From the NCBI RefSeq assembly GCF_003967555.1, contig NZ_BIFS01000001.1:2976001-3040000 (forward strand): DNA of 64,000 nt. Reading direction: 5' to 3'. Source of the DNA: Dictyobacter kobayashii. Its GTDB lineage: Bacteria > Chloroflexota > Ktedonobacteria > Ktedonobacterales > Ktedonobacteraceae. Below the pieces are notes generated by a model that saw only the letters and a list, made by a program, of their open reading frames with translations, was not told the DNA's origin and made no database searches. This document shows positions 54,828-62,273 of this stretch, one piece after another; position 1 is the stretch's first letter; the number at the start of each line of letters is the position of its first letter. The position numbers and the translations under genes were made by a program.

Positions 54828-55700
54828 CTATGCAGGCTGTAAAAACTCCTTTAGGAAGCGATTGACGAGCTCGGGTTGCTCCTGTTGGACCCAGTGCCCA
54901 CTATCGCGGATGCGCTTGACCTGCAGATTTTTCACCCATTGGTCGAGCGCTTCTGTCAGAGAGATATCCAGCGCTATATCTTGCTCACCCCAGATCAGGA
55001 GGGTTGGCATCGTGATTGCCGTGTTGGCCCTGCTATCTAATATGGTCTGTGGGTTGTTGAATATCGCGCGATAATAGTTAATGCTGGAGGTGAGGGCCCT
55101 GGGCTTGCTCATGGCCTCCTGATAGTGGGCCAGCACCTCGGGTGGAAAGGCTGCTTTTTGTACGGCCGTATCCCTGAACATGCGCCCGATGGCCTCGGCA
55201 TGATTGCGGCCCAGGATATATTCGGGGAGCCAGGGAAGCTGGAAGGCAAAGACATACCAGCTTTTGCGCAGCTGTTTCGGGGTGCGCAATTCGCGTTGAA
55301 AGGCACCTGGATGGGGTGCGTTTAATACAATCAGCCGTTCAGTCATTTGAGGATAGGCGATGGCGAAGTTCCAGGCCAGGACCCCACCCCAGTCGTGTCC
55401 TACAATAATGGCTTTTTCATATCCCAGCCCTTTGATCAGGCCGACAATATCGCGTAGCAGGTTAGGAATGTCGTAGCCATGGGTTGGTTTATCACTATCG
55501 TTATAGCCGCGCAAATCTGGCGCAACGACTGTATAACCAAGTTCCGCTAAAAATGGAATCTGTAAACGCCATGAATACCAGAACTCGGGAAAGCCATGCA
55601 GTAAAACTATTAATGGTCCGCTACCCTGAGTGACATAATGCATCCGGATAGTGTTGGTCATAATATCTTGATGCTGCCAGCTTTCAGTTGTTATTCCCAT
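54828..55700 (-). CDS. Alpha/beta hydrolase, epoxide-hydrolase-like
   Basis: The product is 290 residues. It has the oxyanion motif HGFPEFWYSWRLQ, the strand-loop VVAPDLRGYNDSDKP, the nucleophile elbow VGHDWGGVLAWNF (Asp nucleophile, as in epoxide hydrolases and haloalkane dehalogenases), a cap domain with Tyr residues, a late acid (LIWGEQDIALD) and the catalytic His in IRDSGHWVQQEQPE. HGFPxxWYxW with the Asp nucleophile favours an epoxide hydrolase. A terminator hairpin cluster follows it. The substrate is unknown. Confidence 0.87.
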   Translation of the reverse strand: MGITTESWQHQDIMTNTIRMHYVTQGSGPLIVLLHGFPEFWYSWRLQIPFLAELGYTVVAPDLRGYNDSDKPTHGYDIPNLLRDIVGLIKGLGYEKAIIVGHDWGGVLAWNFAIAYPQMTERLIVLNAPHPGAFQRELRTPKQLRKSWYVFAFQLPWLPEYILGRNHAEAIGRMFRDTAVQKAAFPPEVLAHYQEAMSKPRALTSSINYYRAIFNNPQTILDSRANTAITMPTLLIWGEQDIALDISLTEALDQWVKNLQVKRIRDSGHWVQQEQPELVNRFLKEFLQPA

Positions 55701-55732
55701 ATGAAATTCTCCAAATAGAGAAAATGAGGTCG

Positions 55733-55763
55733 GTGAATGTATCCGACCTCATTTCGCATATGT
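55733..55763 (-). terminator. Terminator of the sdh operon
   Basis: AATGAGGTCGG-loop-CCGACCTCATT, 22 bases after the sdhB stop, with T-rich flanks on the minus strand. Confidence 0.8.
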
Positions 55764-55784
55764 ATGATAAAAAACTGTAAAGGT

Positions 55785-56498
55785 TTAGGCGTCTTCTGGT
55801 CCGCCATATACGACAGCTCGTTTTACCTGTTCAATCAGATCGGTGACAGGTATACCACGTGGACAGGCATCAGCACAGTTGAAGATGGTGCGACAACGCC
55901 AGACGCCATCTTTGTGGCTCAAGAGCTGCAGTCGTTCTGCGGCACCCTGGTCACGGCTATCGAAGATGAAGCGGTGTGCGTTGACGATTGAGGCCGGCCC
56001 TACCCAATCTGGATTGCCCCAGATGGAGGGACATGAGCCAGTGCAGGCGCCACACAGAATACATTTGGTGCCCTCGTCATAGCGTGCACGTTCTGCCGGT
56101 GATTGTAGCCGTTCAGTACCTGGCTCATTATCATGCGTGATCAGGAAGGGCTTGATGGACCGATATTTATCGAAGAAGCGATCCATATCGACGACCAGAT
56201 CCTTGATGACCGCATAACCCAGCATCGGCTCGATGGTGACTTTATTGCCGACATCACGCATTAGCACTTTACAGGCCAGGCGGTTACGTCCATTGATGCG
56301 CATCGCATCCGAGCCACAGACCCCATGGGCACAGGAACGACGAAATGTGAGGGTACCGTCCATGGTCCATTTGATCGTGTTGAGCGCATCCAGTAGACGA
56401 TCGATTGGATCAGCTTCGACCCGGAATTCGTCCCAGTAAGGCTTGTTGTCTCGCTCTGGATCGTAGCGCTTAATACGTATCAGTACGTTCATTGCCAA
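55785..56498 (-). CDS. sdhB: Succinate dehydrogenase iron-sulfur subunit
   Basis: The product is 237 residues. All three clusters are seen: [2Fe-2S] CAHGVCGSDAMRINGRNRLA with the following Cys (about 58-79), [4Fe-4S] CILCGACTGSCPS (about 147-159) and [3Fe-4S] CRTIFNCADACPRGIP (about 201-216). It passes electrons from the flavoprotein to the membrane quinone site. It is the last gene of the sdhCDAB operon and lies 5 bases after sdhA. Confidence 0.95.
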   Translation of the reverse strand: MAMNVLIRIKRYDPERDNKPYWDEFRVEADPIDRLLDALNTIKWTMDGTLTFRRSCAHGVCGSDAMRINGRNRLACKVLMRDVGNKVTIEPMLGYAVIKDLVVDMDRFFDKYRSIKPFLITHDNEPGTERLQSPAERARYDEGTKCILCGACTGSCPSIWGNPDWVGPASIVNAHRFIFDSRDQGAAERLQLLSHKDGVWRCRTIFNCADACPRGIPVTDLIEQVKRAVVYGGPEDA

Positions 56499-56503
56499 CT
56501 CCT

Positions 56504-58240
56504 CTAATATTTGCGTTCCTTGGGCTTGAAGATTGGATCGTCGACGAGGATCACATCTTTATAGTCCAGGCGTACATCGTGAGCTTTGGTGCCGCGATAG
56601 GCGAGTGTGTGTTTGAGCCAGTTCACGTCATCGCGTTTCTGATAATCAAGGCGGAAATGGGCTCCCCGGCTCTCTGTGCGAGCCAGCGCGCCATGAATGG
56701 TTGCCTCCGCACAGTCTAACAGGAAACCAAGCTCCACAGCTTCCATCAGTTCGGTATTGAAGCGTTTGCCTTTGTCCTGTAGCTGGACATTTTTGTACGC
56801 TTCCTGCAGGCCGGCGATCTGATCGAGGGCGTGGCGCAGGCCAGCATCTTGCCGTTCCACAAACACATTGTCGATCATTTCGTTCTGGAGTTCGGAGCGA
56901 ATGTGGGCCGCCGACTCACCGCCGGTTGAGCTATAGAGATGGTCGATATATTCGCGTGAGTATTCCTCATGATTTTCTGGCAGGGGCACAAAATCGTTCT
57001 CTTGAATGAATTTGGCCATGTGCTTGCCAGCGCGTCGTCCGAAGACGATCAGGTCGACCAGCGAGTTGGTGCCCAGGCGGTTAGCGCCGTGGACCGAGAC
57101 ACAGGCCACTTCACCGGCGGCATAGAAGCCAGGCAGCGGTGTCCACTGTGAATCTATTACGACACGGGCATCGACATCAGTTGGAATACCACCCATGGCA
57201 TAGTGGGCCGTGGGCTGAATAGGCACCGGCTCGGTGATTGGCTCGACTCCCAGATAGTTACGGGCAAAGTCTGTGATGTCGGGCAACTTCTCGGCGATCG
57301 TCTTGGCTCCCAGGTGGCGCACATCCAGATAGACATAATCTTTGCCATCGACGCCATTGCCATCCTTGATCTCTTGCACGATACAGCGCGAGACGATATC
57401 ACGAGGAGCGAGGTCTTTCAGGACCGGCATATAGCGTTCCATGAAATATTCGCCCTTGCCATTGAGGAGCTTGGCTCCCTCACCACGGGCTGCTTCACTG
57501 AGCAGTACACCAACTTTATAGATGCCTGTGGGATGGAACTGGTACATCTCCATATCTTGCAGCGGGATACCTCGGCGATAGGCAATCGACATGCCATCAC
57601 CCATACAGGCAAAGGCGTTGCTGGTGACGCGCCAGGCGCGACCATAGCCACCGGTGGCGAATAGAATCGTTTTGGCATGGAAGGTATGAATCTCGCCCGT
57701 CTTGATCTCTAACGCGACGACACCACAGGCCTGTCCATCGTTGATCAGCAGATCCAGCACCAGAAACTCGTTAAAGAAGCGCACCTCATTTTTGATGGCG
57801 CTCTGGTACATTGTTTGCAGAATCATGTGTCCTGTACGATCGGCGGCATAGCAGGAACGGCGTACTGGACCCTCGCCGAAGTTACGCGTATGACCACCGA
57901 AACGGCGCTGATCAATACGCCCATCGTCTGTGCGGTTAAAGGGCAGTCCTCGATGTTCGAGCTCATACACGGCATCAATGGCTTCGCGCGTCAGAATTTC
58001 CGCTGCCGGCTGGTCAACCAGGTAGTCACCGCCCTTGACGGTGTCGTACATATGCCATTTCCAATGATCTTCTTCCTGGTTACCGAGCGCCGCGGCAACG
58101 CCACCTTGCGCTGCTCCGGTATGGGAACGGGTTGGGTATACCTTTGTCAGGACTGCAACGCTGGCATTGGGAAGTTGCATCGCTGCCATCAGACCGGCAC
58201 CGCCAGAGCCAACAATAACCACATCAAACTTCTGATACAT
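56504..58240 (-). CDS. sdhA: Succinate dehydrogenase flavoprotein subunit
   Basis: The product is 578 residues. The N-terminal FAD-binding motif is VVIVGSGGAGLMAAMQL, covalent flavin attachment His lies in RSHTGAAQGGVAA, the active-site regions are PFNRTDDGRIDQRRFGGHTR and IQPTAHYAMGGIPTD, with GEVACVSVHGANRLGTNSLV and RTESRGAHFRLDYQKRDD near the end. It oxidises succinate to fumarate in the citric acid cycle. The fold and length are those of standard SdhA. Confidence 0.96.
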   Translation of the reverse strand: MYQKFDVVIVGSGGAGLMAAMQLPNASVAVLTKVYPTRSHTGAAQGGVAAALGNQEEDHWKWHMYDTVKGGDYLVDQPAAEILTREAIDAVYELEHRGLPFNRTDDGRIDQRRFGGHTRNFGEGPVRRSCYAADRTGHMILQTMYQSAIKNEVRFFNEFLVLDLLINDGQACGVVALEIKTGEIHTFHAKTILFATGGYGRAWRVTSNAFACMGDGMSIAYRRGIPLQDMEMYQFHPTGIYKVGVLLSEAARGEGAKLLNGKGEYFMERYMPVLKDLAPRDIVSRCIVQEIKDGNGVDGKDYVYLDVRHLGAKTIAEKLPDITDFARNYLGVEPITEPVPIQPTAHYAMGGIPTDVDARVVIDSQWTPLPGFYAAGEVACVSVHGANRLGTNSLVDLIVFGRRAGKHMAKFIQENDFVPLPENHEEYSREYIDHLYSSTGGESAAHIRSELQNEMIDNVFVERQDAGLRHALDQIAGLQEAYKNVQLQDKGKRFNTELMEAVELGFLLDCAEATIHGALARTESRGAHFRLDYQKRDDVNWLKHTLAYRGTKAHDVRLDYKDVILVDDPIFKPKERKY

Positions 58241-58255
58241 AATTAATCCTCACTG

Positions 58256-58672
58256 TTATTTGGGAATACATAGTGGTCCCGTTGCACCAGGAACCGTTGG
58301 GAACGTAATCAGGGTGATTGTTCCGAGCATAAAGAAAACCACCAGCAGTACGACAGAGATTGACATAAGCCACATCCGCGTTCCCGGTGCATGTACGTAG
58401 TCGTCGATGACCACGCGCAATCCATTCATGCCATGGGTCAGGGCCACCGTGAGTAAGAGCCAGTCGAAAACACGCCAGAAGATGTTGCTATAACGCATAG
58501 CGACAAAGGCGTAGGTGGTGCAGGAAACATCATTAGCGATGTGCATAATAAAAAGGTGCACAATCACCAGGACAAGCAACAATGCCCCTGAGATACGAAA
58601 ATAATACCAGGAAAATGTTTCGAACCCGCCGGCTACAGGTCGAGGTCCACGTCCGCTAGAAATACGCAGCAT
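58256..58672 (-). CDS. sdhD: Succinate dehydrogenase membrane subunit, SdhD-type
   Basis: The product is 138 residues with three transmembrane helices (about 28-50, 70-92 and 102-125). HLFIMHIANDVS in helix 1 and THGMNGLRVVIDDYVH after helix 2 carry His residues suited to heme b and quinone binding; the latter motif is typical of the SdhD/FrdD family. It lies 15 bases upstream of sdhA. Which of the two membrane genes is C and which is D is by convention. Confidence 0.85.
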   Translation of the reverse strand: MLRISSGRGPRPVAGGFETFSWYYFRISGALLLVLVIVHLFIMHIANDVSCTTYAFVAMRYSNIFWRVFDWLLLTVALTHGMNGLRVVIDDYVHAPGTRMWLMSISVVLLVVFFMLGTITLITFPTVPGATGPLCIPK

Positions 58673-58743
58673 AAAGATGCTTCTCCTTACATTGAGTATG
58701 GTTCACTGTGCCCAGGATGGTCATTCCATCATGGACGGGCCAT

Positions 58744-59130
58744 TTAGTGACCTGCTGTTGTGTGTGGCGCTTGCGTTAACCAATGGAAGGCGGGCACCAT
58801 AATCACGTAGGCCATGGGAATGAAGACGATGATCGTTGCGGCCAGGACAATCCAAAACATTACACGCTGATAACGTGATCCTTTGCGCCAGAAGTCGATC
58901 GCTATAATCCTGACGCCATTGAAGGCGTGATAGAGCACGGCTCCAACCAGGGCCAGTGACAACAAACGTACAATCCAATAATCAAATAGCGTGACGCTCT
59001 GGTTATACACTCCGGGTCCGAAGCTCAACATAGAGACATCGACGATGTGGATAAACAGAAAGAGTAAAATACCGAGCCCTGAGATGCGGTGAAACAGCCA
59101 GGACCACATTCCAGATTGACCTTTGTACAT
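58744..59130 (-). CDS. sdhC: Succinate dehydrogenase cytochrome b subunit, SdhC-type
   Basis: The product is 128 residues from the ATG at 59130, chosen because GAGGAAGAA lies directly upstream and the family starts here; the frame is open further upstream but that part is not protein-like. Three transmembrane helices are present, with the signature WLFHRISGLGILLFLFIH (heme ligand region) and LYHAFNGVRIIAIDFW. First gene of the operon sdhCDAB. Confidence 0.9.
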   Translation of the reverse strand: MYKGQSGMWSWLFHRISGLGILLFLFIHIVDVSMLSFGPGVYNQSVTLFDYWIVRLLSLALVGAVLYHAFNGVRIIAIDFWRKGSRYQRVMFWIVLAATIIVFIPMAYVIMVPAFHWLTQAPHTTAGH

Positions 59131-59788
59131 TTCTTCCTCGATTCTGGAGGCGGGAGGTAAGACATGAGGCAATAAATGAGGGTGGCGCCCAGGCACACAC
59201 TCTCGATTGAAGTAGCACGTTATGTGCTGCTTCGATGTTGTTTTCTGGCCTCCTGGCTCTTGCTCTCGCCCGTTTGGACATCCACCAGAGGTGCCATTGC
59301 TTGGATCGGTAAATAAGCTGATCAGCCCTGTTCCAAGTTGCATTCAGCCAATTAGCTTTTTGCAATAAAAACAAACAGTACATTCCTATCGAAAACTGGT
59401 ATGCCTTGAACCCTGACTTGCACTGTCTTTGTCTCTAGCACCTCTTTGTACCTTCTGGGAGTTGACGGTGTTATTGTTATTATACGTCAGTTAGCCGGGC
59501 TGCGCCAACTGTAAACTGCCACTTTCTTGCTTTTGCCGGCGATATTTCGGCCAACTGGCTGTTTTTTTACTGGCAATGGACAGGACTATCAGATATAATA
59601 CAGGTGAAATAGAGATTTATAACCGGGTTGGTTTTCCCATATATTGTTCCCATATATACAGCTCCAGGTGGGTTATGTTTCGCCCCTGCTCGTAATAGAA
59701 CCTTCTCTCATATGAGCAGGGGTGTGCAAGCATAACCCACCTTTTTTATGCTCTGATTGTTACAAAAAGTTTCTCTATTGAAGATTAT
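59131..59788. other. Divergent intergenic region between sdhC and the FixH/YtkA-like gene
   Basis: Holds the sdh promoter on the minus strand and a strong leader hairpin for the plus-strand gene (59667-59748). Possible -10-like TATAAT lies near 59595. No gene is seen; an open frame that extends sdhC to 59343 is not protein-like. Confidence 0.5.
59667..59748 (+). terminator. Terminator-like leader hairpin upstream of the FixH/YtkA-like gene
   Basis: GGTGGGTTATG pairs with CATAACCCACC and CCCCTGCTC with GAGCAGGGG, followed by CTTTTTTA, ending 40 bases before the ATG at 59789. No gene ends just upstream on this strand, so it may be an attenuator in a 5' leader. Confidence 0.7.
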
Positions 59789-60223
59789 ATGAAGAGACGA
59801 CAACTTTTAATCGTGGTCCTGGGCATTAGCTTGTTGATTCTGATTACCTTTGTTGGTACTTCCCTGGAATCGTTGATTCCGCACCGCCCGACTGCGCCTG
59901 TACAGGTGTCCCAGGCCGGACCCTATGAGGTAACCTTACAGGTTGATCCCAATCCACCACCCACTTCACAGCCCGCCAATCTCTCTTTCCAGATTGTCAA
60001 AAAAGAGACTGGCCAGCTGCTGAGCAATGCCCAGGTCACGTTGTCCAGTTCTATGTTAACGATGGATATGGGGACGGAAGAGATCGTTGCCCGGGCGCAA
60101 TCCCCCGGTCTCTACCGGGCCCAGGCCCATTTCAGCATGAGCGGTTCCTGGGAAATCCGTATCCGTATCTCTGCCCCTGGAACCCAACCCGCCTCCACCA
60201 CCTTCGACATCACCGCTCAATAA
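59789..60223 (+). CDS. FixH/YtkA-like exported protein
   Basis: The product is 144 residues with an N-terminal membrane anchor (LLIVVLGISLLILITFVGTS) and an Ig-like beta domain: GPYEVTLQVDPNPPPTSQPA, LSFQIVKKETGQLLSNAQVT, MLTMDMGTEEIVARAQSPGL and YRAQAHFSMSGSWEIRIRIS. This is the YtkA/FixH-type fold associated with copper or cytochrome oxidase assembly. The Met-rich MLTMDMGT could be a metal site. It converges with the molybdoenzyme gene; the pair share the palindrome at 60256. Confidence 0.8.
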   Translation: MKRRQLLIVVLGISLLILITFVGTSLESLIPHRPTAPVQVSQAGPYEVTLQVDPNPPPTSQPANLSFQIVKKETGQLLSNAQVTLSSSMLTMDMGTEEIVARAQSPGLYRAQAHFSMSGSWEIRIRISAPGTQPASTTFDITAQ

Positions 60224-60255
60224 AAACATGTATTCCTATTGTGTGTGGCTATTTC

Positions 60256-60325
60256 ATTTAATGTAAAGTGGAGAGGCGGCCGCCTCTCCACTTTACATTA
60301 AATATCAAGCGAGCGCCGTAGGCGC
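60256..60325. terminator. 48-bp perfect palindrome plus GTA-loop hairpin between converging genes
   Basis: ATTTAATGTAAAGTGGAGAG continuing GCGG pairs with 60280-60303 without any loop; then GCGCC-GTA-GGCGC at 60313-60325. It sits between the stops at 60223 (plus) and 60332 (minus). Confidence 0.9.
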
Positions 60326-60331
60326 GAGGTG

Positions 60332-62028
60332 TTAACTGACCGTTACAGAGATGTTGTGATAGCCGGATGAACCATCTGGCAGCGGCGGAGCAATCTGAGG
60401 ATTCTGAACATTCCCTTGCAGGTCTGTGGCCCGCACAACGACACGATAGGTACCAGCCTGTGGCTGCCACGGCAACTCCCACAGCACCCAGGTGAGCGCC
60501 GAGAGCGGACGGCGCAGATTAGCCTTTTGCCAGCTCTTCCCCCATCAACACTGACCTCTACCTGGCTGATGCCTTTGTTGCCTGAGAAGGCAACACCCGC
60601 AATATAGGTTGGCTTGCCAGCGCTGACCTTGCTGCCATAAGTGGGGGTGTCGATGCGCGAGGTCAATTTGATCGGGGCGGGATCACTCCAGCCGTTTTGT
60701 TGCCAGTAGCCCTGGTAATCGGTGTTGACGACCTCGATATGGGTGATCCATTTGACGTGTTTCATGCCATAAATGCCGGGAACCAGCAGGCGAGCAGGAT
60801 AGCCATGGGCCGTTGGCAGGGTTTCACCATTCATTTTGACGGCCACCATGGTGGTAGGTTCCAGGGCCTTGGCGAGATGGATACTATCGCTATAGCTGTC
60901 GGCGGCATGAAGTACGACTTTGGTGGCTCCCGGTTTGATGCTCCCGGCCCGTTGGAGTAGGTCTTTCAGAGCGATCCCTTCCCACAGGGCATTGCTCATA
61001 TAGTTGCCACCCACCTCGTTGCTGATACACATCATGCTCTCGTATTGCTTGTGGGTGGGGATGGCCATCAGATCCTTATAGGTCAGGGTGAAGGGCTGGG
61101 CTACCAGGCCATCCACGGTAAGCTTCCAGCTATCGCCGTTTACAGTGGGATCAGAGACCAGATTCTTGGAGACGCCATAAAATTGGGCGTTGCTGGTCAC
61201 TTCGGGTGAGAGACCTGGAACATCTTGCCATTCTCCATAGCTGGGTTGTGGTGGTGGAGAGATCTTTTGCTGATATTTATCCAGCAGGTTGGATTGGAGC
61301 TGTGGATCTACCGAGCCGGCCAGGCCACTACTATTCCCAACAATGAAGCGCCAGGCGGCAACTCCCAATGTGCCCAGACCCACTATCACCAGGCCATTGC
61401 GAATAAAAGAACGGCGCTCCACGCGTTTGTTTTCTAAGATACCTGCCGTCTCCTGATCAGGGGCGCTGGCTCGATGGAGCGCACGCCAGACCAGCCAGTT
61501 GTGCAGGAAGATGAAGAGGAGTCCATAGACTACGCCGGTGATGGCCAGGCTGAGCATGGTGTTTAATACACCCGTCGCCAGCTGGGAACCGAAAATGCCC
61601 GAACCAGTCAGTGGTAAGAAGATCAGCCCGCTAAAGAGCCAGAGTACAAAGGCCAGCAGCAGCCCGACGCTATAGTCGAGGTCACCCTGCTCGTCGCGCC
61701 ATTGTCCAAAGTTTAGGCGATCGATCAGCAGATTACAGAGTCCGCCAAAGAGCGCAAATACCAGACATTGTCCGACCAGGATAATGTAAAAGAGATAGTG
61801 TTTGGCATCGCCGCCGAGCAGACTGTGTAAGTAATCAAAAATAGGTAACGGTAGTGATTGTGCAATCGCTGAACCCAGCGCCTCTGGTAGTGAGGCACCT
61901 CCAATGGTCAGGCTCAGGAGTAGCATCAGTAAAGTTGCCAGAATGCCGGCCAGCAGACCAGCCAGCGCCCCGCGCTGCCAGCGCTCTTGCTGGATGGGCT
62001 TTTGTTGTGTAGTAGGTAGTGTTCCCAT
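60332..62028 (-). CDS. Sulfite-oxidase-like molybdopterin oxidoreductase fused to a membrane domain; frame interrupted once
   Basis: Start ATG 62028 (62061 is an alternative). About 200 residues form four or five transmembrane helices, then a twin-helix and TAT-like segment near RRSFIRNGLVIVGLGTLGVA. The molybdenum domain follows: TLTYKDLMAIPTHKQYESMM and CISNEVGG with the Mo-ligating Cys, HGYPARLLVPGIYGMKHVKW, then the Ig-like dimerisation domain. The frame breaks near 60540; one missing A joins VSVDGG to KSWQKANLRRPLSALTW and the true end is at 60332. The family oxidises sulfite or related substrates. The N-terminal membrane fusion suggests direct electron transfer to the quinone pool. Confidence 0.85.
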
Positions 62029-62227
62029 GAACGTCCTCGTACTTGCGAATCTATAAGGCAATAAAATTGATTAAATAATAGCTATTGTGTTAGTTTTCAC
62101 GTACACTATATACCATTTTTACCATTTTTGAGGGTCGTTTTGTCTGGGGGGACAAAGTTAGAAGGGGGTGCCGGGGGACGATAGTTCCATGGCCGGGGTT
62201 CGGGGTGTCCCTGAAAAAACTTTTTTT

Positions 62228-62262
62228 CTTTTTTCGCGCCTCCGCAGGAGGCGCGAAAAAAG
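62228..62262. terminator. 16-bp perfect hairpin with GCA loop after the ABC transporter
   Basis: CTTTTTTCGCGCCTCC-GCA-GGAGGCGCGAAAAAAG, 12 bases beyond the ABC transporter stop; poly-T and poly-A lie inside the stem ends. Confidence 0.85.
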
Positions 62263-62273
62263 AATTTGCCCCG

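Noticed and set aside
59131..59343. N-terminal extension of SdhC
   Set aside because: The upstream residues are not protein-like for the family, and a good ribosome site precedes the ATG at 59130.
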